From positions 5,298,166-5,362,165 of the forward strand of contig JAJUBI010000002.1 in NCBI GenBank assembly GCA_022419385.1: 64,000 nt of DNA, read 5' to 3'. Position 1 is the stretch's first letter, and each line of letters opens with the position of its first letter. Shown in pieces: positions 34,940 to 46,649 of the stretch. The notes under the pieces were generated by a model. It was not told the origin of the DNA. It ran no database searches and saw only the letters and a program-made list of their open reading frames with translations. The translations under genes were made by a program, and so were the position numbers. The DNA comes from Paraconiothyrium sp. Pb-2020 (lineage: Eukaryota; Ascomycota; Dothideomycetes; Pleosporales; Didymosphaeriaceae).

Positions 34940-36545
34940 ATGCAAAAACCTTTCAAAGTCTCTGTCCTCGGACTTGCCTTGTTCGTCGCAAATGCGAGAT
35001 GCGCTGGCGTCAACGAAACTTGCAATGCGTTGGCCACTAGCCATCCGGACAAGACCTTTTTCCCAGGCTCGGAGCGATATAAGTTCGAAAACGAATGTAA
35101 GATGTAGTCTGCCATGAACCGGATCCAGTATGGCTGATTAAGCTGCGCAGACTCTTGGACCGCAACCACATATCTAGGACCATCGTGCATCTTTGCTCCG
35201 CAGTGCACGGAGGATGTGCAATTTGCGCTGCGTGCTTTTCGGGAGCATCACGTCGAGTTTTCCATTCGCTGCGGAGGTGCTATGCCCATCGACAACGCTG
35301 CTAACATTGGGCCAGAGGGTATCATGATGGCCATGACGAACCTCAGCACCATGGCTATCTCAACTGACCGCCAGACTGTCACCATCGGGGCTGGTGTGAC
35401 ATGGCCTCCGTTGTACGCGTATCTGGATGACTTCAATGTCTCAGCCAACGGCATTCGCTCCGGTAATGGCGGAGTGGTTGGTGCGATTTTAGGTGGAGGA
35501 CCCTTTGGTTTCATGTCCTATGAATACGGCATGAGCAACATTGCTAGATCTCTAGACGTGAGTGATATCGCCCACAGATGAGATGTACAGCTATTTGACA
35601 CGTTCTCACCCCTTTTAGTGCGTTCTTGCCAATGGAACTTTAGTGACAGCGAGTACCGACGAACACCCTGACTTGTTCTGGGCCCTGGCTGGAGGCGGCA
35701 ACAACTACTGTGTCGTTACACAGGCCATCCTGAATACTGTTCCAATTCATTCTGCGCTGATAGGAACAGTCTCTTGGGGACCGGGTGTATCAGAGCAATA
35801 CATTAAGAGTGTAGAGCAATTTGCACTCCATGGCGCGGATTACCCCAAGGCTTCTTTTGAAGGCCAGACTCGTTGGGTGCCATCCCGCAGCAGCGACATC
35901 TCTTTTGATGGGTACCTCTGGTACAGCGGTGAGGGAGATAAACCCCTAGGATTGGAGAATTTCACCGCACCTGTGCTCCCTATTACAAGAGGAAACATTA
36001 CGCGAACAACTATGGGCGCATGGTCAAATGCGTTCAACTATGCACCTCCTCTTGGCACACGAGCTATCTTCCACTGGCTGACAAGCGCAGCCAATGCCAC
36101 AGCTGCAAGAATCGCATTCGACACTTACTATGAGTCTATCGCGTCTTTAGCAGATGTCGAAGGCTTTTCAACCGCGTTCAGCATGCTTCCAATCACGCCC
36201 ATTGTGACGAGGGCTCCTGAAAACGCAATGGGCCTAGGAAGCGATGACAGTCCAGCGATCTGGTACGTGGAGAGCCCTCTATGGTCGAGGCCCGAAGACG
36301 ACGAGCGTGTGCTAGAGGTACATGCCGAGGCCAACGTCAAAATCCGAGAAAGACTTTCCGCAGCGGGCCTCGGACCCCTTCCATTCATGTACCTCAGTGA
36401 CATACAGAAGTCACAGATTCCGGAAACCTTCCCCGCCTATGGGGTGGAGAACTTGCGGAAACTCAAGACCATCCGAGACCAATATGATCCTGACCGAGTT
36501 TTTACTGAACTTGTGCCTGGAGGTGCCAAGGTTGCTTTATCTTGA
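34940..36545 (+). CDS. Secreted FAD-linked oxidase (berberine-bridge-enzyme-like) lacking the flavin-linking His
   Basis: Three exons (34940-35096, 35151-35557 and 35619-36545), with introns of 54 and 61 bases, give 496 residues. An N-terminal signal peptide (MQKPFKVSVLGLALFVANARC) is followed by a PCMH-type FAD domain: TYLGPSCIFAP, VEFSIRCGGAMP, VTIGAGVTWPPLYAYL, GNGGVVGAILGGGPFGFMSYEYGMSN, then CVLANGTLVTAS and DLFWALAGGGNNYCVVT. The C-terminal BBE segment ends near QYDPDRVFTELVPGG. In most relatives the motif R-x-GGH carries the histidine bound to FAD. Here it reads RCGGA, with Ala96, and the second cysteine attachment site is also not seen. FAD may therefore be bound non-covalently, or the enzyme may have a changed role. 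It sits at the cluster edge, divergent from the hydrolase. FAD oxidases of this class occur in cytochalasan-type clusters. Confidence 0.87.
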
Positions 36546-37710
36546 AAAAGCACTCAAGCTCAGTGGGGAAATGGATCCTGGCTGTTATAACCATATTTCA
36601 CACGCTATGATAGCCGAGTGTGCTGCTCGAGGTTGAATGAGCCAGCAGCCTCGTTTCCAGTGGGCTCGCAGGCGCAATCTTAGGTGGGAGGGCTATAGGG
36701 AATGAGCATTAGGCTCTCCGCATGTGCTTAGATGCAACACAATCTCAAACATCCTACTAATGTCTTTTCCGGTATTCTTAGGAATCTTCAGCATGACACT
36801 TCGTCCCAAAACCGCGTTAACCGTCGCCCTCACCTGTGATGATGATAGTGGCCCATCTGTGCCCCTATAACATCCCGAACAATGTAGCGATCACTATTCA
36901 CTAATTTTGCTGCTTTACCGACGAAGTAACACTATAAGATCCCATTGCATCGTTCACACAAACAATAGATCCAGTTCTCGCATGCATCAATAATATACCA
37001 GATGGAAACCTAAATCGGACCTCGCCCTCGGATCAAACGAAATGAGCTACAAATCAAGTGTCCTGTTCACGCATCGAATATTTGTAAAATGGTCGTTCTA
37101 AACAATGTGCTGCTTCGCGCGCACAACGGTGAGTATCCATGGAAAGGGCGGCTGATTGCGGTATTCTTGGACGTGTCCTCGCCGTGCAAGAACCGGCATT
37201 ACCCTATCGAAAGCGGCTTGCGTGGGATCGGCATCGGATCTTTTCGGATATCGTGACCGTGATTTTCGTTTCTTGTGACGATGAGTTGATGTTATTACTG
37301 GTGCAAGGAATTAGGTAGATTGGTAGGGAACATGGAATTGTGATGTGTGTGCTTTCGGGCTCGGTTTCGGGTTCGGATATCCCTGACCTTGGCGTGCTTG
37401 GAATGTGCTAATCTTGTCGAACGATCGACAATAAGGCATCCGGGGCATCCGAAAATGGCCCTAGCGATTATCGACACTATGGCTCGTCTTAATAGTAGTT
37501 CTTAGTAATTATATTAACAATTCTAGATATTTTTTATGTTCAATTTCTATCCTTTTGGCATTCTCTTGATTTTAAGATTTTAATAAGAGTAAAAATAAAT
37601 TTTAAGAATACAATAGTCTACATGTTGAAATCACATGTAAGTTAATTAGACCTGAATGTTGTTTAGTATTTCGTGAGTAGTAAATCTACTATACAGTTGG
37701 GATATAAAAC
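36546..37710. other. Intergenic, AT-rich in part
   Basis: About 1.15 kb. The stretch near 37490-37690 is AT-rich. No gene or repeat recognised. Confidence 0.4.
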
Positions 37711-39344
37711 TTACCATGGATCGTTACTTAGTAGATTCTCATATGTTGGGACTATTGCCCTGGTTCCCACATCACCAGGTACTACCGTCCTAGGCATAGG
37801 AGTCATTACGTCGCATTCTTCGCTTATTACGGATGGTGAATTGATTTTGTCCAAGTCCGGAATGCCTGCTAGCGATCGCGGCTCATCTGGCCAAGATGTG
37901 GAAACCAGTGCAGCTGTGTAGAAGCGAGGTAGTTTTGGTTCTGCAATTGCTTCCGACTCGCAGGAGATGAAGCGCGTGTTCACCACGTTGCTCTCGAAGC
38001 TCACCCCTCGCAGATACATCATGCTCGTGCACGTGGCAAACTCGCGAAGCAGAATCTCGACGATTTATGCTTGTTATTCCTGCCCATTCAAAGTTGTCGT
38101 TCCGCCAAGATACCGAACTTGGTTTAGTACTGTATAGGCGCTGAGCAGCAATATGGGTGGTGCAGTCGTGATTTCAAACGAGCGGACATATGATTGCAGG
38201 CAGCTTAAAGTACTTGTTGCCCAGTCGAGGTCTTTCACGCGTTCGGCTTCATCCAAGAGCTGCGCCTTTTCCAGATGTTGTTCAAGCAAGGAAAGGACTC
38301 TAAGCTCCATTATATGCAAGAAGTTTATATGCGGAAGTTAAAAAATCATCCCTTGATCGTTGTAGGGTAACGTCTGGACCATCTTTGCAAGTTTATCTAA
38401 TTGTTCAAAGTTCAGAGTTGGGGATAGATTCTTCCATGCACGAAGACGATTTCAATCGTTGATGATGACACACAAGTGTGCTATGAACGAATGTGCTCAT
38501 AGTGCGTGCCGCGCCTTGGTGATGGCCGTGCTTGGTGATTGTGAACAAAATGTTCGATGGATGAGGACTCGGAGACCACTCTTCAGCTCCCTCAGGGACA
38601 AGTGCTTCAAGGTTTACCCCTTGCTTTCGCAGATCACTCGATCGAAGTGCGGGATACCGCATCTACTGCTGTAGAGCGTGTCCAACACGAAACAAGCCAT
38701 TAAAGCCCGAGTGCTATCCCAAAAAGGTACGGGATTCGATTCCTCCGACGTTGACTGTTGAATGGGTGCAAACTGGAAGGCCGCAACTTTATCAGTATTG
38801 ATGCCATGCGAAAAGAGCTGAATTCAAAATGGAGAATGCCGAGATTGATGAGCGCTTGCACATAGCCAGTGTCCAAGACTTTCAGATCCTGAGGCACGAG
38901 TTGGAACGCTTTTTGGTTGATTGAAAAAATTTCCGTCAGCACCAGATTCCCGATGGACGGAGGGCTTTGTCGAGAGGCCAAAGCTATTGCTCCCCACAAA
39001 ACCGTATGCGAGCCTGACATCGGTTCATATATTCTGACGGCTATAGGATATTGAGATCAAAGATAGAGGGTGTAAGATAAGTCCGTCATGTCGACAACGG
39101 GTATTTAGTTGTGGGTGAAAGAGAAATACACTTCAAGGATTTCACGTGCATACATGGGAAAGAGAAGTGTTAGAGGCTTCGTTGTGGAGCTCAATGTATT
39201 TAACAGGTCTTTCGTTGAGAGGGGCTTCGTGGTCGCAGGAGACTGTGTAGCTGTGACTGGTACGCTGTATTCTCTTCGGGGGGCAATGCGTGACTGCAAT
39301 TTTCGCAGAGTAAGCACTTCTGGCATAATCGTACATAATTGCAC
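37711..39344 (-). pseudogene. Relic of a fungal Zn2Cys6-type transcription factor (MHR part)
   Basis: Pieces of a fungal-specific transcription factor lie in order on the minus strand but in different frames. At 39344-39105 there is a segment ending MYAREILEVYFSFTHN, then a TAA, IPVVDMTDL, a TGA, and from 39020 HTVLWGAIALASRQ followed by DTGYVQALINLGILHFEF in the same frame. A second frame at 38662-38405 has SSDLRKQGVNLEALVPEGAEEW. A third frame at 38319-38074 and 38022-37711 looks like the C-terminus. These correspond to the order of landmarks in the middle homology region. The zinc cluster (CxxC..CD) was not found upstream, so the DNA-binding part is missing. The gene is non-functional as it stands. 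It may be a former regulator of the neighbouring cluster (inference). Confidence 0.6.
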
Positions 39345-39739
39345 ATGAGATACAAGAATCAGTCTTCATAGATTCGTCCTAACCCTATCTCTCGGGTGCC
39401 AATGTTGTCGGTCATAGCAGTGGCCACCTCGCTCTCGGCAACATATTGGCCCAAGGGATTCTCTTCAACTTGAAAATATGTATCAATCTCCTTCGGAAGA
39501 CTACAAACGGTGTATTTGCTACCAGCTGGATTGAAGAGCGCCCTGCAAGCACATTTTTGACGGGACGCAACCTCCGCATGCGTCCTATCCGGACGTTTCG
39601 ATGGTGTGCTGAATTAACAGAGCTTTCCATGTTTACTGGATGTACCACAGGCTGGTGGTCCTAACATTGTTTGGAAAGTTACTCAGCCCATCACTATCCT
39701 CCTTTTCGGCAGACGCAACTTTGCCCTTGGCTCAAGTGT

Positions 39740-40264
39740 CTTAGGCCCTTAGCGCTGGCACTGATTCTTTCCTCTCCGCGTCCCTCATCGTGTCAATCAA
39801 GTCGACTGGTATAATGGCATGTTGTTTCCAAATGATTCTATTGTTGTTATTCCGATTTGGGCTATGCACTTCGCTGATCAGCTGGGCTTTAACACCACTA
39901 CCAAATACAACCGGAACGCTATGAACATATGCCACGATTAGCAAGCGACTATGCAGGCAGTCCTGATTACATGCATAGAGATAAGTCGTTCTTATTCCCA
40001 TCTCCTCTTCTTTCACGGAGCTAACAGAACTTTGGTTATACGTCCGGGCGGCGCATTTGTCCTGGAATGCACCTTGCTGAGCGCACGCAGTGGCGGATCA
40101 CAGCTAAACTCCTTTGGACCTTCGATATCTTGCCAGAAGTTGACGAAAAGGGGAACTATGTACCACTGAACTCAGATGCGTATCATAAGGGGATCAGCCA
40201 CTGCCCAGAGCCTTTCAAGGTGCGTTTCAGACCTCGATGCGAAGCAAAGCGAGACTATTCGTAA
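39740..40264 (+). pseudogene. Relic of a cytochrome P450 (C-terminal part)
   Basis: The plus strand shows a degraded P450 C-terminal half: RWH, a stop, then FFPLRVPHRVNQVDWYNG and PNDSIVVIPIWAMHF in one frame. After a frame change near 39880-39910 it reads ERYEHMPRLASDYAGSPDY. A stop follows, then the heme loop GRRICPGMHLAERTQWR and the tail LLWTFDILPEVD, ending at a TAA at 40262-40264. Order and spacing match fungal P450s of the O-methylsterigmatocystin-oxidoreductase-like type. There are at least three in-frame stops or frame changes, so it is a pseudogene. No N-terminal half was recognised upstream. It differs in family from the three intact P450s of the cluster. Confidence 0.7.
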
Positions 40265-41521
40265 GGAGGCCTTACCTGCTCAGAACTTTGTAAAGGTATA
40301 TGAGCATAAGGTGTGCCATAGAACATTCGCCAAGATAGGAAACAAGCGAATTTGTAAAGCAACCGAACCCTATACCGTGACGTTACTGCTTCATTTGGGT
40401 GTACCCAGCTCGACATATCCTTTGGAGATGATGTGCTCAACTATGTCGGCCGGATACTGCCCAATGTTGGATCTTGGTACGGTGGCATGGTTGGACGTAC
40501 CCGCGGACCACCCCCGCATGGTTCCTATTATGACCGAAGTCTAACGAGCCTTTAGAATGAATCGCAGCTGGCACCAAGACGGCTAAGTCTATACAAACCT
40601 TTGGAGCCGAAACAATGCGGACCAGGGTGGATCGTGCGGGCAGAATCTCGAAGGCCTGTCGGCGTCTACAAATCTAGGTTTCGTTTGGTGGAAACAAAAA
40701 ACAGAAGGCTGGTCCCCTGTTCCGCATACAGGCGGAGCTATTTTTTTTATGCCTAGTATCAACAGGATGCGTGTTTGCCAATCCCGAGCGAAGTCTTCGA
40801 GAGTCTGGCACGGTGCTCCAGTGCTCAGGCCAGCAGACATGAAATCTTTCGAAAGCTTGGTTTGGAATCGTCATTGCCTTGGAATATGGGGTCTGGGGCG
40901 AAGTTTGCGGGTTCGGCCCGGTACTTCTGTAAATCGCCTAGCTCTTCGCATCACATGGTGCCATGCTTCGTCGGCCCGGCATATCACTTGTTAGAAGCCA
41001 GAAAGTCGCTCAATGTAGCTCTTTTCGCGTCGGTAGCGGGACAGTAATCCAGAAACGAACGTCTTGTGTGCAATGATGTGGTGGAGTGTAAGAATGAAGG
41101 TTAAGGTTGACGGCATGAAGTGCACACCGGAGCAGCTAGCACGAGATAGGAAGGAGCCATAGCCACGTGAGACGATGAGCAGGGGTCGAATCCGGGGTTC
41201 AAGTCTAATTTGGCTTCTGTCCTCTTCACATGTTCGGGTAGTGTCCCCTACTGCTGTGTGGTTATTCGCAGATGTACTGCTCACTAGCGGAAAATCTATA
41301 CGGGCACCCTCCCAGCACGCAGCCGATTCGATGATCCTCGGCCCGCAACGTACACTCTGTGACAGGCATGGCGATGCTAGTTCCGTGGTAGCATGACGCT
41401 ATTATAGTCCCCACAGCCGCTCCGGAACGTACCTGATCGTGGTTACTCTGAGCTATAGTGGAACCGAGTGTGGAGCAAACGTGGTCGCACTGGTCCTTGT
41501 ACGGGTTTCCAAACGTCAATA
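40265..41521. other. Intergenic, no supported gene
   Basis: About 1.25 kb with overlapping short frames on both strands (for example 40775-41047 plus and 40991-41284 minus). None shows a motif. It may contain further decayed sequence. Confidence 0.4.
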
Positions 41522-41528
41522 TATAAAA
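41522..41528 (+). promoter_or_regulatory. TATA box of the glucoamylase gene
   Basis: TATAAAA lies about 70 bases upstream of the ATG at 41597, the usual fungal distance. Confidence 0.5.
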
Positions 41529-41596
41529 CAGGATGAGATCCCACGATCGAATGAACATCCTCACCGCAAATATTGAAGCATCAAGTCATCGGGGTT

Positions 41597-43408
41597 ATGC
41601 TCTTCACTTCTATCTTTCGTGCTCTTCCAGCATCCCTGCTTTTCGCTGGGGTTTATGGCACCCCTGTCGAGCAGCGTCAGACTTCCGTCGATACGTTCAT
41701 CACAAGCCAAAGAGCTGTTTCTATCCAAGGCGTGCTAGCGAACATCGGTTCTGATGGCTCAAAGGCACAAGGTGCAGCAGCGGGCATCGTCGTTGCGAGT
41801 CCATCCAAGTCAAACCCGGACTGTAAGTAAAGAAAACACTGTGACATACAGCACATGGGTTAAGAATTCACAGACTGGTATACCTGGACAAGAGACTCCG
41901 CCTTGACCTACAAGGCGCTTGTTGAACGTTTCATTGGTGGTGACACTACGCTAAGAAAGAAACTCGATGAATACGTCTCATCCCAGGCGTTCCTCCAGAC
42001 GGTGTCGAACCCATCTGGTGATCCTGATACCGGAGGTTTAGGCGAGCCTAAGTTCAACGTCGACCGAACTGCGTTCACTGGGGCTTGGGGTCGCCCTCAG
42101 CGCGATGGACCACCTCTTCGTGCCACCGCAATGACTCTGTACGCCAACTGGCTGATTGCCAACGATAACACGACACAGGCGGCAAACATTATCTGGCCTA
42201 TCATTGCTAAGGATCTTGCGTACGCTGTCAAATATTGGAATCAGACCGGTTTTGACCTCTGGGAAGAGGTCAATGGCTCATCTTTCTTCACCCTCACAGC
42301 TACTCATCGTGCCCTCATCGAAGGTGCCGCTCTCGCCACAAAGCTCTCCAAGACATGTGACGGATGTGCGGCTGCAGCCCCACAGATCCTTTGCTTCCTC
42401 CAAAGCTTCTGGACCGGCAGTTACATTGATTCTAATGTCAACGTAAATGATGGTCGTACTGGCAAGGACGTGAACTCCATCATCTCCTCCATTCATACAT
42501 TCGATCCAGCATCAGCTTGCACCAATACAACCTTCCAACCCTGCTCTTCCTGGGCATTGCTCAATCACAAGGCCGTCACTGACTCTTTCCGTGCTGTTTA
42601 CAGCATCAACAAAGGTATCGCGCAAGGACAAGCTGTTGCAGTGGGAAGATATTCCGAAGATGTGTACTACAATGGCAATCCATGGTATCTTGCAACCCTT
42701 GCAGCGGCCGAACAACTTTACGCCGCTGTTTACCAGTGGAATACTATAGGTACCATTACGGTTGACTCCCTTTCTCTTCCCTTCTTCAAGGATCTCCTAC
42801 CCAGCATCACGATCGGTACCTTTGCCTCAGGCTCGGCTACCTTTGAATCGATTTTATCGGCTGTCACTACATATGGCGACGGCTACATTGCGATAGTTCA
42901 GAAGTACACACCTGCCAATGGTGGTTTGGCGGAGCAGTTTGACAAGAGCAGTGGTTCCCCACTGTCCGCCGCCGACCTGACCTGGTCTTACGCAGCTTTC
43001 CTGACTGCTACCGATCGTCGTTCTAAATCTGTTGGACCATCCTGGGGAGAGAAGTCTAACAACGTTCCGCCCACGACATGCACTACTCCTCCTTCCTGCA
43101 ATGTGCAAGTTGCTTTCAACGAGCGCGTTACCACCACCTATGGCGACAACATTTTCATCGTTGGACAGCTCACTCAACTCGGCAATTGGGATCCAAACAG
43201 CGCGGTTGCGCTCAGTGCGAGCAAATACACCAGCAGTGACCCACTCTGGTATGCAACCATCAGCCTCCCTGCCTCAACGTCTTTCGCATACAAATACATC
43301 AGAAAGACGTCAAGTGGGACAGTCGTCTGGGAGAGCGACCCGAACAGGAGCTACACGACTGGTAGCGGTTGCGGTAGCACTGCGACACAGAATGACACAT
43401 GGAGATAA
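41597..43408 (+). CDS. Secreted glucoamylase, GH15 with CBM20
   Basis: Two exons (41597-41822 and 41874-43408) with a 51-base GT-AG intron give 586 residues. The order is a signal peptide (MLFTSIFRALPASLLFAGVYG), a GH15 catalytic domain and a short linker, then a C-terminal CBM20 starch-binding domain from about CNVQVAFNERVTTTYGDNIF to the end. GH15 landmarks seen: YTWTRDSALTYKALVERF, NVDRTAFTGAWGRPQRDGPPLRA, GFDLWEEVNGSSFF (containing the general acid Glu), NPWYLATLAAAEQLY, and GGLAEQFDKSSG (containing the general base Glu). The enzyme releases glucose from the non-reducing ends of starch and works outside the cell. The ATG at 41597 is the first in frame before the signal peptide. It lies 2.5 kb from the AT-rich block and is intact, so it has escaped the decay around it. 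It is probably unrelated to the metabolite cluster. Confidence 0.95.
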
Positions 43409-43613
43409 ACGCGAGATTGACCTAGAAAGGCGCGGCGGGGTTTATCCTACTATTATTAGGTGGCCTGAATCATAAATTACTGCGAGACCCGTCCCACTTG
43501 GCAGATGATCATTTTCCCTTGCAATCCCCTCCACCTATGTTTCAAGCTTGTTTAAACTCTTTGCACACTTGAGGCTTCTCGCGCGTATTAACGCCGAGAC
43601 AGGGAAGGTCTGG

Positions 43614-44061
43614 TCAGCTATAATGACTATGGACGTCGAGCATGGCCTTGACTTTGGGGATTTCATTCATGTCTAGGTCGGCTATGACTAGACCCTCTTC
43701 CTCCTGGCTAAGATCTTCGGTGATGATTCGACCATCAGGAGTAATGATGCAGGCGCAGCCACCACCACCGATGTGGTATAGCTTTCCATCACCGAGACTC
43801 TGACGATCCAGGCCGGCTTTAGTGTGGAAGGAGCTGGAGAGAATGACAAAATAACCACCCTGAATGGCGTGCGTGGTGGAGAGATTGCAGGCACCCTCGC
43901 GGCATTGAGGCTACTAAGCCGAGCCAGGCTCGGGTTCCTTGAAATAATTCATCGGGAGCCAAGTGGCGACGTGGATTTCCTCGCTATGGGAATAAGGGTG
44001 GTATTGTAGAAGTGGTTGGGAATGTGCCCAGCAAGAGAGACAACCGACTTTACCGACACTA
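43614..44061 (-). pseudogene. Nitrilase-family C-terminal fragment with two consecutive TAG codons
   Basis: One minus-strand frame reads GKVGCLSCWAHSQPL (the catalytic-cysteine region of nitrilases), EEIHVATWLPMNYF, two adjacent TAG codons, then STTHAIQGGYFVILSSSFHTK, HIGGGGCACIITPDGRI and EEGLVIADLDMNEI, ending at a TGA at 43614-43616. Apart from the two stops the frame is continuous, and the landmarks have normal order and spacing. The first half of the gene, including the active-site Glu and Lys, is missing. The sequence abuts the AT-rich block at about 44062. The usual CWEH motif reads CWAH. TAG TAG could derive from CAG CAG by C-to-T change, as RIP produces. Family members hydrolyse nitriles or cyanide. 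Confidence 0.75.
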
Positions 44062-44410
44062 GGCTTATTAATAATATTAAAGATAGAAGCGCCGTGTCGC
44101 GGAAATATAAGCTATCTTAGGGCTATTATACTTAAGAGAACTTTTCGTGTAGTTAATAGTTATATTTAATTAATAGGGACGTTGCCTAAGAGTATAGGTA
44201 TAAAGTTAGTAATATAGAAATATAAGTATTTTATACTTATAAGTAAAAAAACTACCTCTACTAAATTATTTTAATAGTAATAATAGCTAAATAATTATAT
44301 AAAATTTATTATTTTATAATATACTATAGTTTTATAGTTATACTACTACTTTAAAATTTATATAAGTCTATAAACTATAAATATATTTATAAAATATTAT
44401 ATTTATAAAA

Positions 44411-44890
44411 TGTTACGGCTGCTACGCTACAACAGAATTATAGAAACTAATATAATAATAGCAGTAACTAGTTAGATTATAAGAGTAAGTATTATAATTA
44501 TAGGTTAAATATAGAGTATAATATAGATATATAATTAAGATTATATAACTAGATCTATAGATTTATAAATACTAAGAATATAGAGCTATAGAGCTAAAAT
44601 CTATAAATTTATAAAAATTTATAAATAGAGCCTATAGAGCCTAAGTTAGACAGCAGTATATAAAGATAATAGATTACTACTAGTAATTTCTTATTATTAA
44701 TCTATAATATAGTTTACTATATTTATTTTTTTTATAGAAGATTACTTTTAAGTCTTTAGTAATATATTCTTATAGTAGTAATTAATTAATATTTACCTAT
44801 ATAACTTATATAACCCTATACACTCCTTACTTTCTAATAGAATTCTAACTAGGCTATAGCTTACTATAGTATTAAAAAGGCCCTATTACA
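44411..44890 (+). repeat. LTR copy A (480 bases, plus orientation)
   Basis: It starts TGTTACGGCTGC and ends GGCCCTATTACA (TG...CA). It is the reverse complement in layout of the LTRs at 49938-50419 and 56541-57022, of near-identical length, and differs from them mainly by transitions. Confidence 0.8.
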
Positions 44891-45130
44891 CTTTAATAAT
44901 TATATTTTAAGAAGTCTTTATAGGTATATACCTAAGTTACACCTTACTAATAATAGCTTTTATAATACTCTCTAGGTCCCTTAAGGTAATACCTATAGAT
45001 AATACTAAGTTTATCTAAATAAAAATACAGATTAACCGGCTTTATAAAAAAAGTAAAAATTAAAAAAAAGTATATAATAAGTTAATAGTATAAGTCTACG
45101 CCTTATTAGAAGAGAAGAGAAAAGAAACTA
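44411..45130 (+). mobile_element. Truncated second copy of the LTR retrotransposon
   Basis: LTR copy A is followed by about 240 bases matching the start of the internal region of the complete element at 49938-57022, in the opposite chromosomal orientation (for example ATTATATTTTAAGA followed by ACCTAAGT). The match stops at about 45130, where the 1.5-kb repeat begins, so the rest of this copy has been lost or displaced. Confidence 0.65.
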
Positions 45131-46649
45131 ATAAACTAATACTTTTTTTACTTTAGGTCTAGATAAGTACTTCTATTTAATATAGAGAAAATAGGAGTCT
45201 TACTACCTCTATTAGGTTAAGAATAACTAATAGAAGCTATAGGCTAATAGAACTATATATATATATACTAATAGAAGCTATAGGCTAACAGAACTGTATA
45301 TATATATACTAATAGAAGCTATAGGCTAATAAAATTATATATATATATACTAATAGAAGCTATAGGCTAATAGAGCTGTATATATATATACTAATAGAAG
45401 CTATAGGCTAATAGAGCTATATACCTACTAAGTAGTATTTAAACTTAGCTTCTTATCTATATTATATATCTATAAATTCCTTTCTAGTAGTTTCTAGAAT
45501 AATATTTAATATATTATATACTAAATATACCCCTAAAGCTTAACTAAAGTACTAAAAAGAAGGCTGTCTATAAGAAAGAAGTAAACTAAAAGGCTATACT
45601 TAAAAGAAGAAGGTTTCTAAAGAATTTAATTCTATTAATTTAAAGGTAAAATCTAACTAGTTCTATTATCTTTTATCTTCTAGTAATCTAAGCTAATTAT
45701 TTTATAGTAAAAGCTTATAGTATAGTAATATATATAGAGGTAATTTACTAAATATCTAATAATAATCCTAAATTATACTTCTACCTTTAAGGGTTATTTT
45801 ACCTATACTAACTATTTTCTAACTATTAGTAATACCTACTACTTCTTATATGTATACACTAGTTTAAAGCTAACTAAGCTACTATATATAATAGCTATTA
45901 TAACTAAAAGTATATAGTATATAGTCCTTTATATATTTCTCTACTAGTAGAAAGAAGCCACACATATCTATATTACTAAATACTATATAACTATACCTAC
46001 CTATATATACTAAACCTATACTAGTAGAGTTATTATAAAACTATCCCTCTATATTATTTCTATTACAGTATACTAAAGAATAGTCTATTAATATTATATT
46101 AGATAGCCTATAGATTAATAATAATACACTAATATTATATATAAATACTACTAATAAAGCTGTATTTAAATTACTTCTACTAAGTTACCTACTTTTATAG
46201 ATATATTAAGAGTTCTCTAAACTTAAGAACTACTATAATCTTAAATAGTATTTTTAATTTTATACTATAGATATTTTTAGATCTAACCTAGTTTCTAGAG
46301 ATATAGGTATACCTATAGAAAATATTAAGTAAGGCCTTATTAATAGTCTAGATTCTTAGCCTAATAACTAGATAATAGATGCTAATAGCTAGCCTAATAA
46401 AGTAATACCTAATAAGACATTTCTATATTATAAGCTAATTAACCCTCTACTATAATATAAAGTAAGGGCTATAAAATTTAAATATATTATAACTCTATTA
46501 ATCTCTAGGTCTTATTACCCTACTATAATATTCTAAATATTCTACTAATAGTATAGTAATAGTTCTAATTCTAGATATAACTTTTATAGAGTAATAGTTT
46601 ATATCTTATATACTTTACTACTATATTAGTATAGCCTATAACTATATAT
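45131..46649. repeat. 1.5-kb dispersed repeat, uninterrupted copy
   Basis: It is about 1.52 kb and begins near AAACTAATACT. The same sequence occurs at 49877-49937 and resumes at 57023-58476, where the LTR element splits it. The two copies are in the same orientation and differ mostly by C/T and G/A changes. It contains a 41-base minisatellite (45229-45433). No protein family was recognised in it. It may be an LTR of a larger element or a non-autonomous element. Confidence 0.75.
45229..45433. repeat. Minisatellite, 41-base period, five copies
   Basis: Units beginning AATAGAAGCTATAGGCTAA start at 45229, 45270, 45311, 45352 and 45393, exactly 41 bases apart. Each ends in a TATATATA stretch. 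Confidence 0.85.

Noticed and set aside
40775..41047. 90-codon plus-strand frame upstream of the glucoamylase
   Set aside because: No family recognised, overlapped by an unrelated frame in another phase; not enough to call a gene.
45229..45433. CRISPR-like array of five repeats
   Set aside because: The 41-base units are directly adjacent with no unique spacers and the genome is fungal, so this is a minisatellite.
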